This document shows, in pieces, positions 19,301 to 26,938 of a DNA stretch of 41,813 nt. The translations under genes and the position numbers were made by a program. The notes under the pieces were generated by a model, which saw nothing but the letters and a program-made list of their open reading frames with translations, ran no database searches and was not told where the DNA came from. Within the stretch, counting starts at the first letter, position 1; each line of letters begins with the position of its first letter. The stretch comes from Acidobacteriota bacterium (GTDB taxonomy: Bacteria > Acidobacteriota > Terriglobia > Acidiferrales > UBA7541), in contig JABCYZ010000043.1 of NCBI GenBank assembly GCA_013289955.1, forward strand, positions 1 to 41,813. Direction: 5' to 3'.

Positions 19301-19535
19301 CGAAGCCTGCAAAGTCCGCCTACGGCCGATTCTGATGACCTCGCTCGCCACTCTGCTGGGGCTTCTCCCCATGGCGTTTGGCATCGAGGCGGGAAGCGAG
19401 CAGTACGCCCCGCTGGCGCGCTCGATCATCGGCGGACTGGCAATCTCCGTGGTAGTGACGGTGTTCCTCGTCCCCGCGGTTTATCTCACCGTGCATGGCG
19501 CGAAAGAAACCAGAGTTGAGGAGGCCAAGCCGTGA
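16386..19535 (+). CDS. RND family efflux pump, inner-membrane subunit
   Basis: A 1049-residue AcrB/MexB-like proton antiporter with the standard layout: TM1, a large periplasmic loop, TM2-6, the cytoplasmic helix region, TM7, a second loop and TM8-12. The N-terminus has the family block VRMPVDLFPQIDIPVVVV...PPQQIEADIT. The TM4 proton relay is kept: D398 and D399 in SRLIDDSVVVLEN. TM6 gives TSTTSIVFFPVTLF, and the C-terminal half has the mirrored IVVSNSILIVEF and RPILMTSLATLLGLLPMAFG. The start shares one base with the adaptor stop and its end overlaps the channel gene by 4 nt, so the three form a tight operon. It is closest in style to the HAE1 multidrug group rather than the heavy-metal CzcA group, by motif impression only. 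Confidence 0.95.
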   Translation: MPKFALAYPYFIIMLCLVVAVVGITTVVRMPVDLFPQIDIPVVVVATFYSGMPPQQIEADITNTFERFFTLGSNIDHIESRSLTGVSLIKIYFKPGTDSNAALGNIANLAMADLRRLPQGTLPPVVLKFDASSLPVCLVTLKGQGLDETRLKDLAQFQVRNQIANVQGASVPQPFGGTYRQIEVFVDPVKLEAHQLSLMDVVHAINDSNLILPAGDVRIGNRDYNIYANSQVAAADEINSFPLKTVGLGSVLVADIGKAEDSGAIQTNIVRIDGQHSVYIPILKQGGNSNTISIVGGIREAIKHLVDIPDVLRTAVVFDQSIFVKIAIKNLLKEGGIGLFLTALMILLFLGSPRATFAVLLSIPLSALMCFLIMNAMGGSINTMLLGGLALAFSRLIDDSVVVLENIFRFMESGAAPGEAAEKGGMEVALAVLAATSTTSIVFFPVTLFYGVSRYLFIDLALGVVLSIFASYIFAMTVVPLYCATFIRIRHEEIHGEIVKKSFFARVVQRFNASFLKLLLYYDKAVEKALDRPKRTIATIAGGIVVLLALLFPFVGTSYFPRTDPGQFVIDVKAPTGTRVELTDTYIAEVEADIRQIVTPDDLGMIVSNIGITPDLSAIYTSNSAMHTAFVQVSLKEEHKIGSYEYMERLRRKLAADMPQLSLYFQAGGLVDSVVNQGLPAPLDIQISDNDMTEAYGIARNIASRLKPSRNVSDILIPQDIDYPGLELNIDREQTSQLGLTPQGVVDNVITALTSDGMIAPSYWIDPKTGNNYMVTVQYFNQKIDSMTMSDFKNIPLRANTSTKYTPLQSVARIVPISTPTEVDHYQIRRVIDVYVMPATEDLSAINHEVNKLLSELKPGKNVRFAVRGAVVGMNESFKRFGIGLILSIILVYLILMAQFRSFVNPLIILTAIPPGLAGVVLTLFLTRTTLNIMSLMGVIMMTGIVVSNSILIVEFSGILHERGMTLRAAVVEACKVRLRPILMTSLATLLGLLPMAFGIEAGSEQYAPLARSIIGGLAISVVVTVFLVPAVYLTVHGAKETRVEEAKP

Positions 19536-20866
19536 GCCGTTCCATTCCTATCTTCCTCCTATCCATCGCCCTTTTCGCAATTCGCGCCCGCGCGCAGGCG
19601 CCTCCGCTGCCCGCTCCCTTGCCGAATGCGCAGTCTCCCGGCGCTGGCACCCCGCTCACGCTCCGGCAAGCCGAAGCTATCGCCATCAAGAATAATCCGC
19701 AAATCACCATCGGCAAATTGCGCGCTCTTGCTGCCGAGCAATACGTTCGCGAAGCCCGCTCCGCACTCTTGCCGACAGCCAACGTCAGCCTCACCGCGGT
19801 GGCTTCGAATCCCGGGGGCCGCATCACTGCCGGCGCGCTCAACAACCCTGCTGTCTACCCGCGGGCGGCGGGCGGCGTTTCCGTCACCCAGCTTCTGACG
19901 GACTTCGGCCGCACCAATAATTTGCTCTCCAGCTCGGAATTCGGAGCCAGGGCCGAGGACCAGAATGCCGCGGCCACTCGCGCCGACATTCTCCTCGCCG
20001 TGGATCAGGCTTTCTACAATTCCCTGGAAACCAAGGCGCTCGTCACGGTGGCGGAAGAAACCGTCCATGCCCGCCAAACCCTCGTCGACAAAATTCAGGC
20101 GTTGACGAACGCCAAACTCAAATCGGAGATCGATCTCAGTTTTTCGAGCGTCGATCTCGCGCGGGGCAAGCTCCTTTTGCTTGAGGCACAAAACAATTTT
20201 CAAGCTTCGCTCGCGGGGCTCTCGGCAATCCTCGGCTATCCCGATGAGCAGAATTTCCAGCTCGTCGAAGAGCCCTCCCCGATCACCCAGCCGGATCTCG
20301 ACGTCGCTCCGCTCATTCAGAAAGCCCTCGAGCAGCGCCCGGAAATCAAAGCCTTGGAATTCCAGCTCGAGTCCGCGCAAAAATTCGGCCGCGCGGAGCA
20401 CGATCTCCGGCGGCCAACGGTGGACGCGCTCGGTGTGGTTGGTGAGGCGCCCGTCCGCGACAATCACATCCCGAACTGGTATGGCGCCGTCGGTGTCAAT
20501 ATCAACATTCCCGTTTTCAACGGTTTTCTCTACAGTGCCCGCGCCAAGGCCGCCGATCTCCTGACCGAAGCTGATCGCCAGAAGCTGCTCGACACGCAGA
20601 ACAACATTGCCCGCGACGTTCGCAACGCCTGGCAAGATTCCCGCCGCGCTTTCGAGCGCCTCTCCGTCACCCGGCAACTCCTCGAGCAGGCCAATCTCTC
20701 CCTCAGCCTGGCACAAGCGCGCTACAACCTCGGTCTCGGCTCCATCGTGGAGTTCACGCAAGCCGAACTTCAGAAAACGGAAGCCGATATCGATGACACC
20801 GACGCCAAATACCAGTATCGCTTGACGCAAATCGTCCTCGCATTTACCATGTCCGCGCCGAACTAG
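19532..20866 (+). CDS. TolC-family outer-membrane efflux channel
   Basis: A 444-residue outer-membrane factor that completes the tripartite pump. The N-terminus is a cleavable signal peptide (SIPIFLLSIALFAIRARAQ), followed by LTLRQAEAIAIKNNPQI, the typical opening of the first OEP repeat. The two alpha-helical repeats are at about 45-235 and 255-440, the second starting LDVAPLIQKALEQRPEIKALE and containing YGAVGVNINIPVFNGF, the conserved beta strand. The GTG start at 19532 overlaps the pump stop as GTGA. It closes the efflux operon and is followed by a probable terminator. Confidence 0.93.
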   Translation: MSRSIPIFLLSIALFAIRARAQAPPLPAPLPNAQSPGAGTPLTLRQAEAIAIKNNPQITIGKLRALAAEQYVREARSALLPTANVSLTAVASNPGGRITAGALNNPAVYPRAAGGVSVTQLLTDFGRTNNLLSSSEFGARAEDQNAAATRADILLAVDQAFYNSLETKALVTVAEETVHARQTLVDKIQALTNAKLKSEIDLSFSSVDLARGKLLLLEAQNNFQASLAGLSAILGYPDEQNFQLVEEPSPITQPDLDVAPLIQKALEQRPEIKALEFQLESAQKFGRAEHDLRRPTVDALGVVGEAPVRDNHIPNWYGAVGVNINIPVFNGFLYSARAKAADLLTEADRQKLLDTQNNIARDVRNAWQDSRRAFERLSVTRQLLEQANLSLSLAQARYNLGLGSIVEFTQAELQKTEADIDDTDAKYQYRLTQIVLAFTMSAPN

Positions 20867-20870
20867 ATTC

Positions 20871-20903
20871 CCTTCCTAGCGTCGAGGGTGGAAGGCCGTT
20901 TTT
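20871..20903 (+). terminator. Probable terminator of the efflux operon
   Basis: CCTTCC (20871-20876) pairs with GGAAGG (20890-20895), followed by CCGTTTTT, starting 5 nt after the stop codon. The stem is short and the loop 13 nt, so strength is moderate. Confidence 0.5.
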
Positions 20904-21186
20904 CGAGGGCAGGCATGAGACAAGTTTGCAATCCCCGGTCAGATGAACGGATCTTTGCCGAGAGCCTCCGGACTCTGCAAATGACCGTCGTTTTCCGTGG
21001 TTGTTGACCCCTTGCTCCTGCTGTAACCTTCGTTATTTCAACGGTTTACGTCCATCGTTCCCAGATTGTTACAGGATATTCATATTCGGTTGACGTAACT
21101 GTAAAGACGGCCCTTTACCTTTTCGCGCGGGGTGGTTCGTATCTTCCTCGGCACGCGGTCGAATTTTGCTCCAAAAGAGAGAGGCA
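20904..21186 (+). promoter_or_regulatory. Upstream region of the first porin with Pho-like heptamers
   Basis: Three CTGTAAC-type heptamers are present: CTGTAAC at 21021-21027 on plus, GTTACAG at 21068-21074 (the same word on minus) and CTGTAAA at 21099-21105. None has a perfect partner at 11 bp, though 21057-21074 read on minus gives CTGTAAC-AATC-TGGGAAC. A TTGACG box (21090-21095) with TTTACC 18 nt later may be the promoter. PhoB control of the porin is therefore possible but weakly supported. Confidence 0.35.
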
Positions 21187-23139
21187 ATGAAAAAAATCGC
21201 AGCACTCGCACTATCGCTGTTCCTCACGGTAGGAACAGCCCTCGCTGATACACCGAAGGACACGCCGAAGGACGCCGACGCGCAGCCTGCCAAGCCTGCA
21301 ACGCCGGCAAAGCCCAAGGCAGCCACGAAAGCTGACAAATCGGACTCGGCGATCGCTGCCGAGATTGAAGAGCTACGTCAGGCGCTTCAGGCCCAGCAAG
21401 AGCAGCTCACGCTGCTCAAGGAAGAACTCGCCAAGCGCGATCGTCAGATCGACGAAGCGCGCGACGCGGCCGCTGCGGCCAATTCGCGCGCCGCAGAAGC
21501 CACCACCAAAGCCACCGAAGCGGTCAATACCACCGCCGAAGTGAAGAGCACCGCCGATACGCTCAATACCAAAGTCGCGGACTTGAGCGCCAGCAACGAA
21601 GTGCTCAAGACCACCGTGGCCACGGCGACAGCGCAAGCAGACTCTTCGAAGAATTCAGAAGACGGCCCGGCCTCGATTCGTTACAAAGGCGTCACGATTA
21701 CTCCGGGCGGGTTCGTCGAAGCGGCTAGCGCTTCGCGCTCTCACGCCACCGGTGACGACATCAACACGCAATTCACCGGCATCCCCTATCCCAACAGCGC
21801 GCTCAGCAGGATTTCTGAAAACGTATTCAGCGCTCGCCAGTCTCGCCTCTCCTTGCTGGTCGAGTCCAATATAGGAAGCGCCAAGGTCACGGGCTACGTC
21901 GAAACCGACTTCCTCGGCACCGGCGTGACCTCCAACAACCGCCAGAGCAACAGCTATGTGCTTCGCTATCGGCAATTCTGGGCCAGGGCGGCGTTCGAAA
22001 ACGGCTTGGCCTTCTCCGGCGGTCAGATGTGGAGTTTGGTGACCGAGAGCAAGAAGGGCATTGAGAATCGCCAGGAAGCCTTCCCGATGATGATCGATCC
22101 GCAGTACGTCGTCGGCTGGGCCTGGCAGCGCGCCGAAAGCCTCCGCGTCACGAAGAGCTTCGGCGATACCTTCACGCTGGCTGCCTCGATCGAAGGGCCG
22201 CAAACGACCTACACCGGACACAACACCGGTAACAACTTCCTCTTCAACATCGCCGGCGCTGGCGGTGGCTTGAATAACCTCGTCGACGCAACGGGTTACA
22301 CGGCAAACAAATCACCAGACGTTCTCGTCAAGGCCGCTCTCGATCCCGGATGGGGCCATTACGAAGTGGTGGGTATCCTCAGCCCGTTCCGCGCCCGCGT
22401 TTATCCTTGCGGCGCCGTGCCTGTGATCGTGGCTGATCTTCCAGCTTCCTGCGCTGGCAGCGGAACTTCCGTCGCCGGCGCTTTCAACGACGGTCGCATC
22501 GGAGGCGGCTTGGGCGCTACGGCGCGGCTTCCTGTCGTTTCGAAAAAGGCCGATGTCGTGCTCCACTTTCAGGGCGGCGACGGTGTTGGCCGCTACAGTT
22601 CAGCGCAGTTGTCCGACGTGACTGCCCGCCCGGATGGCACCCTTGCACCGATCCGCTCGGCAGCCTACCTTGCTCAGCTCGAGCTTCACCCCAGCCCCAA
22701 GTTTGACCTCTATGCGTACTACGGCGGCGAATACGCCGCTCGCACCGATTTCACCATCCTCAACGCAGCAGGGTTCCCTGTCGGCGTTGGTTACGGCTCA
22801 CCGCTGTTCAATAACTCGGCTTGTTTCGCGGAAGGTTTCCCTGTCGTTCCGCCTAACCCGTCGCCCTTTCCGCCGGTCTCGAGCCCCACGGGCGCTGGCA
22901 GCACCAGCACCTGCACCGGAGACGTTCACAACGTCGTCGAGGGTACCGCCGGCTTCTGGCACAACATGTACCAGGGCTCGAAAGGTCGTTTGCGCTGGGG
23001 TGTTCAGTATTCCTACATCACCAAGATTGGCTGGTCCGGCAACGACTCGAGCGCGACCACCGGCCTTCCTGGCGTGAGCCAGCGTCCCAAGGCCGTCGAG
23101 AACATGGTCCTCACCTCTTTCCGCTATTACCTCCCCTAA
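21187..23139 (+). CDS. Outer-membrane porin with N-terminal coiled coil (DcaP-like)
   Basis: A 650-residue exported protein. Signal peptide at 1-20 (KKIAALALSLFLTVGTALA), a Lys/Pro/Ala linker, then a coiled coil of about 90 residues (about 45-150: EIEELRQALQAQQEQL..., later Ala/Thr heptads), then a beta-rich domain of about 480 residues with alternating strands, starting ASIRYKGVTITPGGFVEAAS and ending SFRYYLP. The architecture, coiled coil then 16-strand-like barrel, resembles DcaP-type trimeric porins. The ATG at 21187 is placed at the signal peptide; the upstream extension is not needed. Two Cys pairs in loops (about 405-422 and 555-580) may form disulfides. Its position between the phosphate gene clusters suggests anion or phosphate uptake; this is inference. 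A strong terminator follows. Confidence 0.8.
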   Translation: MKKIAALALSLFLTVGTALADTPKDTPKDADAQPAKPATPAKPKAATKADKSDSAIAAEIEELRQALQAQQEQLTLLKEELAKRDRQIDEARDAAAAANSRAAEATTKATEAVNTTAEVKSTADTLNTKVADLSASNEVLKTTVATATAQADSSKNSEDGPASIRYKGVTITPGGFVEAASASRSHATGDDINTQFTGIPYPNSALSRISENVFSARQSRLSLLVESNIGSAKVTGYVETDFLGTGVTSNNRQSNSYVLRYRQFWARAAFENGLAFSGGQMWSLVTESKKGIENRQEAFPMMIDPQYVVGWAWQRAESLRVTKSFGDTFTLAASIEGPQTTYTGHNTGNNFLFNIAGAGGGLNNLVDATGYTANKSPDVLVKAALDPGWGHYEVVGILSPFRARVYPCGAVPVIVADLPASCAGSGTSVAGAFNDGRIGGGLGATARLPVVSKKADVVLHFQGGDGVGRYSSAQLSDVTARPDGTLAPIRSAAYLAQLELHPSPKFDLYAYYGGEYAARTDFTILNAAGFPVGVGYGSPLFNNSACFAEGFPVVPPNPSPFPPVSSPTGAGSTSTCTGDVHNVVEGTAGFWHNMYQGSKGRLRWGVQYSYITKIGWSGNDSSATTGLPGVSQRPKAVENMVLTSFRYYLP

Positions 23140-23172
23140 ACCAGGAGACTTGGCGCTCCGTCTTGCGGACGG

Positions 23173-23209
23173 AAAAGGGGCAGCTCCTCACCGGGCTGCC
23201 CTTTTTTTT
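23173..23209 (+). terminator. Strong intrinsic terminator after the porin
   Basis: GGGGCAGC (23177-23184) pairs with GCTGCCC (23195-23201), followed by eight T residues (23202-23209), 34 nt after the stop codon. This is a textbook rho-independent terminator. Confidence 0.9.
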
Positions 23210-23312
23210 GTTCAGAGAGCCTCGACCAGCCGGGTGACTGTGTCCCCTATACCGATTGCCCGCGCCGCCGGATACCTCGACTCCGCCTTCGACTGGGCGT
23301 ATCCTTGCTCGC

Positions 23313-23519
23313 ATGACACTATCAGCGCGAAATCGTATCGAAGGTGAGGTTGTCGAAATCGAGTTCGGTGGCGTTATGGCCCATGTGGTCATGCGCGCTG
23401 GAAAAAATCTAATCGAGAGCGTGATCACCAAGCGCAGCGCCGAGGAAATGAAACTCAAAGTGGGCGACAAAGTCTCGGCCGTGATTAAGTCCACCGAAGT
23501 GATGCTCGAAAAGAGCTGA
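23313..23519 (+). CDS. Molbindin-like TOBE (Mop) domain protein
   Basis: A 68-residue single Mop/TOBE domain. SARNRIEGEVVEIEFGGVMAHVV, then SVITKRSAEEMKLKVGDKVSAVIKSTEVML match the molbindin pattern (SARN...G.V......AHV ... ITN.....L.L..G..V.AVIKA..VML). Such proteins bind molybdate or tungstate and serve as storage or as the regulatory domain of ModE or ModC; small free-standing copies are molbindins. The ATG at 23313 is the family start. There is no Shine-Dalgarno and no mod transporter gene nearby. It lies between a strong terminator and a convergent porin gene, so it must have its own promoter, which I cannot identify. Confidence 0.88.
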   Translation: MTLSARNRIEGEVVEIEFGGVMAHVVMRAGKNLIESVITKRSAEEMKLKVGDKVSAVIKSTEVMLEKS

Positions 23520-23689
23520 ATTTACGCTGAGCCGCTGCTCGAACGAAGCCGTTCGATACCTTGCCGCAAACACCGATTCTTTTGGTGCCGGCGCCTGCCT
23601 GCAAAACGGGAAACGGATCGAGCATACCGCAATGGAAAGACGTCAGTGCAATCTCATGCCTGCCGCCGACGGAGCCCGCCCGGACGCCA

Positions 23690-25546
23690 TCAGAAGGTGA
23701 AACGACCACCGACGGTCGGAGCAAAGTTGCTCGGGTGGTTATAGGGAACGCCGGGGCCATGCGGAATGGCGATGGCCAGACCGCCGCTCACGTAAGAATA
23801 GGCAATTCCCGCAAAACCGTCGAAACGCTTGGTGATGTGATGATCCACGTAGAACGACGTCTCGTTGAGGGTGCCGGCGCAGGAAGCGCGGAAGCTTAGG
23901 GGTGTGCAGGTCGGCGGACTACGGAAGTCGTCCTGGCGCTGTTGATACCAGGAGAGAGTGAAGTCGGTTTTGCTGCGGTAGGTGTACTTCACGCCCGTCC
24001 ACCAGATTTGCACCAACTTTTCCTCATCAAGGTTGTTGTCTTCGACGCCGCTCATGATGTAACCGCCCTGGTCCGAGGCGCCGACGCCCAACGGGTTCTT
24101 TGGGTTGTTCTGCCAGATGTATTCGTAGCCGGCAAATAACTTGAAGGGGTCCCAAGTATATTTGGCAGCGATCATAACGGCGTTGTTGTCGGTCACGATG
24201 CCATATAGGGTGTTGGCCGGGTCGATCAGGTTGACCCCGGTGATTTGGATTGTATTGATGCTGTTGGTGGTGGACTGATAGGGCGCCGAGAGACTCTGAG
24301 GGCCCAGCAAGGGGTTCAATACGCTGACAGCCTGGTTGTAATGCTGGTAGATGATGTCGGCGGAGAACTTGCTGATCGTTCCGCCGAGGTCGAATCCAAA
24401 GGCGTCGTTATGCGGCGCTACCGGCGTACAGTTGGCGGCAGTCCAGCCCGTGGTGGCTGCCGTGGCCGAGTAGCAGCCGCCAGAACCATTGGCGAATTTA
24501 TACATCGCGCCGAAATGGACCGGGCCATAGGTGAGGCGATACTTCAGGGCGTCATCCCAGCGGGAGTTCTCGGTGTCGCCGCCGCCGGCCATCGTCCCGT
24601 TATACCCGATATAGGAAAAGGCATAGGCGCCGCCGGCCGGATCGTAAAGGAGCATGGCATCGGTGCCGAGAGAACGCTGGCGACCGAAGGTCAGCGTGCC
24701 GAACTGCGCGGACGATACGCCGGCATAGTATTCGTCATTGAAGGGTTGGCCCGCGCGCGCGCCGTCGATGGCTTCTGAGTAGCTGGCCCTGGGCAGGCCG
24801 TTGTTGTTGATGTCGGTGAGTGAGGCGTTGGCGAGCAGGCCGGACTGCGGATTGATGCCCGTGGAAGCGTTGAACACAATGGACCAGCCCGGCAGAAACT
24901 CTTCCTTGCCCCTGACGCCGAGACCGGTGTGCTGCAGGTTATTGGGTGCGATGATGAATCGAGACTGATTGCCGTTGCGGTTCACCAGAGACTCACCTTC
25001 ATAGTTATAGCCGTTTTCCGGTAAGCCGTGGCTGACCCAGCCGACGCCGACGTCATAGGCACCGTACAGCGTGATGCCGTGCCAGCTCAGCGCGCAATCG
25101 GTGGTGGCGAACTCGTGGCCGCTCGTGCAGGCGTCGGGAGTGCTCGGCTGCATCCTGATGTCGACCGTGGCGTCCTGCGAAACGGCTAAGCGGATTCCCG
25201 TACGCGTTTCATCGGCGAACCCTTGTTTTACCGCTCGAATCGTGAAATGTCCCGGAGGCAGGCCGGACGCCTCGAAGTGCCCCGCGCCGTCGGTTGTGAC
25301 CGCTCGTGTGACCCCTGTGTCGACGTTCTTGATGGTCAGTGCGACATCGGGAAGGGCCGCGCCCGATTGGTTCGTCACGAGGCCCGAAAGACTCGCTCCG
25401 GTTTGGGCCCACGCCGGGCAGACGCCCATCACAACCAACAAAAGCAGCAGGAAGGGTTGGGCCAGCGGCAGCGAGGCAGCCGAGGGAACGTAGCCAGTGC
25501 GCGTCCTGCACCGGAAGAGGACCAGCGAGCGGTCAGAGCGTTTCAC
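23690..25546 (-). CDS. Porin fused to an N-terminal carboxypeptidase-regulatory-like domain
   Basis: A 618-residue exported protein. An extended N-terminus of about 25 polar residues precedes a signal peptide ending AWAQ (about 30-48). Residues of about 50-132 are a CarboxypepD_reg-like beta sandwich: GASLSGLVTNQSGAALPDVALTI..., GHFEASGLPPGHFTIRAVKQGF. From about 150 the sequence is a Gram-negative general porin (ITLYGAYDVGVGW, NNLQHTGLGVRGKEEFLPG, FGTLTFGRQRS, C-terminal VGGRFTF with terminal Phe for BAM recognition). In Acidobacteria this N-terminal domain is usually attached to TonB-dependent Oar-like receptors; joined to a 16-strand-type porin it is unusual. The GTG start at 25546 has AAGGTGAT 6 nt upstream. 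It is divergent from pstS across a 351-bp region, suggesting a function in phosphate or anion entry, not proven. Confidence 0.85.
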   Translation of the reverse strand: MKRSDRSLVLFRCRTRTGYVPSAASLPLAQPFLLLLLVVMGVCPAWAQTGASLSGLVTNQSGAALPDVALTIKNVDTGVTRAVTTDGAGHFEASGLPPGHFTIRAVKQGFADETRTGIRLAVSQDATVDIRMQPSTPDACTSGHEFATTDCALSWHGITLYGAYDVGVGWVSHGLPENGYNYEGESLVNRNGNQSRFIIAPNNLQHTGLGVRGKEEFLPGWSIVFNASTGINPQSGLLANASLTDINNNGLPRASYSEAIDGARAGQPFNDEYYAGVSSAQFGTLTFGRQRSLGTDAMLLYDPAGGAYAFSYIGYNGTMAGGGDTENSRWDDALKYRLTYGPVHFGAMYKFANGSGGCYSATAATTGWTAANCTPVAPHNDAFGFDLGGTISKFSADIIYQHYNQAVSVLNPLLGPQSLSAPYQSTTNSINTIQITGVNLIDPANTLYGIVTDNNAVMIAAKYTWDPFKLFAGYEYIWQNNPKNPLGVGASDQGGYIMSGVEDNNLDEEKLVQIWWTGVKYTYRSKTDFTLSWYQQRQDDFRSPPTCTPLSFRASCAGTLNETSFYVDHHITKRFDGFAGIAYSYVSGGLAIAIPHGPGVPYNHPSNFAPTVGGRFTF

Positions 25547-25612
25547 GATGGATCACCTTTCTTGGAAAGCGAACGAGAAAATCGCAAAGCAGCCACCTCT
25601 TCACCAAGTCAG

Positions 25613-25640
25613 AAGTGTCCGCCAGCTTCGGCTGACACTT
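25613..25640 (-). other. Hairpin in the porin 5' leader
   Basis: AAGTGT (25613-25618) pairs with ACACTT (25635-25640), and CAGC (25623-25626) with GCTG (25631-25634) around a TTCG tetraloop (CGAA on the minus transcript); CCGC at 25619-25622 is bulged. It would lie in the untranslated leader of the leftward porin, 67 nt before its start. Confidence 0.4.
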
Positions 25641-25820
25641 TAATTCGTATCAATACATTAAAGCAATACGCTTTTAGACGGTCCCGATCGAGCGGGGCAT
25701 GCCGGTTATTTTTTGGCTGAACCCGAGGAATTGCGCCTTCTCGGCTCGAACTCGCTGGATCGGCACAGGTTAACGAAAAGCTCGTTCTTCTCGGAGCTAA
25801 ATCAAAAAACTCTGAATGGA

Positions 25821-25838
25821 TTGTAACAATGCTGTAAC
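25821..25838 (+). promoter_or_regulatory. Pho box upstream of pstS
   Basis: TTGTAAC-AATG-CTGTAAC: two heptamers differing in one base with a 4-nt spacer, the exact 7-4-7 PhoB arrangement, 59 nt before the pstS ATG. This is the best Pho box in the window. The second heptamer is identical to that of the phoU-1 box. Confidence 0.75.
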
Positions 25839-25897
25839 ACAGAAGAAGGACACTGTCTCATCTAGGTCAAATCAAATTTTTCGTGTGGAGATGACGG

Positions 25898-26926
25898 ATG
25901 AAGCGAATCGCAGCAATCTTCCTGATGACATTCGGCTTGGCAGACTTTTTCCTCGCCAGGGCCGCCCTTTCCATCAACGGCGCGGGAGCTTCCTTTCCCG
26001 AGCCCATCTATTCCAAGTGGTTTGACGAGTACCACAAAAAGGATCCCAACATTCAGATCAACTACCAGGCCATCGGTTCTGGCGGCGGCATCAAGCAGAT
26101 TACCGAAGGCACCGTCGATTTCGGCGCCTCCGACGGTCCCATGAACGACGACCAGCTAAAATCTTTCCAGGACAAACACGGTTTTCCCGTACTTCATTTT
26201 CCGACAGTTCTCGGCGCGGCTGTTCCGACCTACAATATCCCCGGGGTGAACGCGGAGCTGAACTTCACCCCCGAAGCTCTTGCGGGAATCTTTTTGGGAA
26301 AAATTACCAAATGGAATGACCCTGCTCTCACCGGTCCCAATTCGGGCGTCAACCTCCCGGGAAACGATATCGTCGTGGTTCACCGCTCCGATGGCAGCGG
26401 CACCACCTACATCTGGACGGATTATCTCTCCAAAGTCAGCGACGAATGGAAGAGCAAGGTCAACAAAAACACCTCTGTCAACTGGCCTACAGGGCTTGGC
26501 GGCAACAAGAACGAAGGCGTGGCTGGACTCGTCAAACAGACGCCTAACGCTATCGGCTATGTCGAACTGATTTTTGCCATCCAAAACAAAATGCCCTACG
26601 GAAAAGTAAAAAATTCGTCCGGTCAATTCATCAAAGCCGATCTCGCCAGTGTGACTGCCGCCGCCGCGGGCGCAGCCAAGGACATGCCGGCCGACTTTCG
26701 CGTTTCCATCACGAATGCGCCGGGTAAGATGGCTTATCCGATCTCCAGCTTTACCTGGCTGCTGATCCCTTCGAAATTCTCGGATGCCTCGAAGCGCGAT
26801 GCCATCAAGGGCTTCGTCAAGTGGATGCTTGCGGATGGCCAAAACGATACCGAGGCTCTGGCCTACTCGAAGCTCCCGAAGGAAGTGGTCTCGATGGAAC
26901 TCAAGGCTCTCGACAAGGTCCAATAA
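25898..26926 (+). CDS. pstS: Phosphate ABC transporter substrate-binding protein
   Basis: A 342-residue periplasmic phosphate-binding protein. Signal peptide at 1-23 (RIAAIFLMTFGLADFFLARAA), then the PstS signature INGAGASFPEPIYSKWFDEY, phosphate-contacting loops IGSGGGIKQITEGTVDFGASDGPM and HRSDGSGTTYIWTDYL, and IGYVELIFAI. There is no lipobox, so it is a soluble periplasmic form. The ATG has GGAG 7 nt upstream. First gene of pstSCAB; a Pho box precedes it. Confidence 0.97.
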   Translation: MKRIAAIFLMTFGLADFFLARAALSINGAGASFPEPIYSKWFDEYHKKDPNIQINYQAIGSGGGIKQITEGTVDFGASDGPMNDDQLKSFQDKHGFPVLHFPTVLGAAVPTYNIPGVNAELNFTPEALAGIFLGKITKWNDPALTGPNSGVNLPGNDIVVVHRSDGSGTTYIWTDYLSKVSDEWKSKVNKNTSVNWPTGLGGNKNEGVAGLVKQTPNAIGYVELIFAIQNKMPYGKVKNSSGQFIKADLASVTAAAAGAAKDMPADFRVSITNAPGKMAYPISSFTWLLIPSKFSDASKRDAIKGFVKWMLADGQNDTEALAYSKLPKEVVSMELKALDKVQ

Positions 26927-26938
26927 ACTTCGGAAGAA

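Larger units (their letters stand above)
25547..25897. promoter_or_regulatory. Divergent regulatory region between the porin and pstS
   Basis: It contains a UUCG/CGAA-loop hairpin (25613-25640), an AT-rich patch (25638-25680) unlike the surrounding GC-rich DNA with a second small inverted repeat (TAAAGC, 25656 region), and a perfect Pho box near pstS. For the leftward gene, a TTGCTT box on the minus strand about 17-18 nt before TTAAAG/TAAAGT is a possible promoter in the AT-rich patch. No gene is supported here. Confidence 0.5.

Noticed and set aside
23520..23689. Searched for a bidirectional terminator between the molbindin-like and porin genes
   Set aside because: No stem followed by a T-run on either strand.
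25656..25680. AT-rich patch considered as a replication origin or attachment site
   Set aside because: No DnaA-box cluster, no flanking repeats and no integrase or replication gene nearby.
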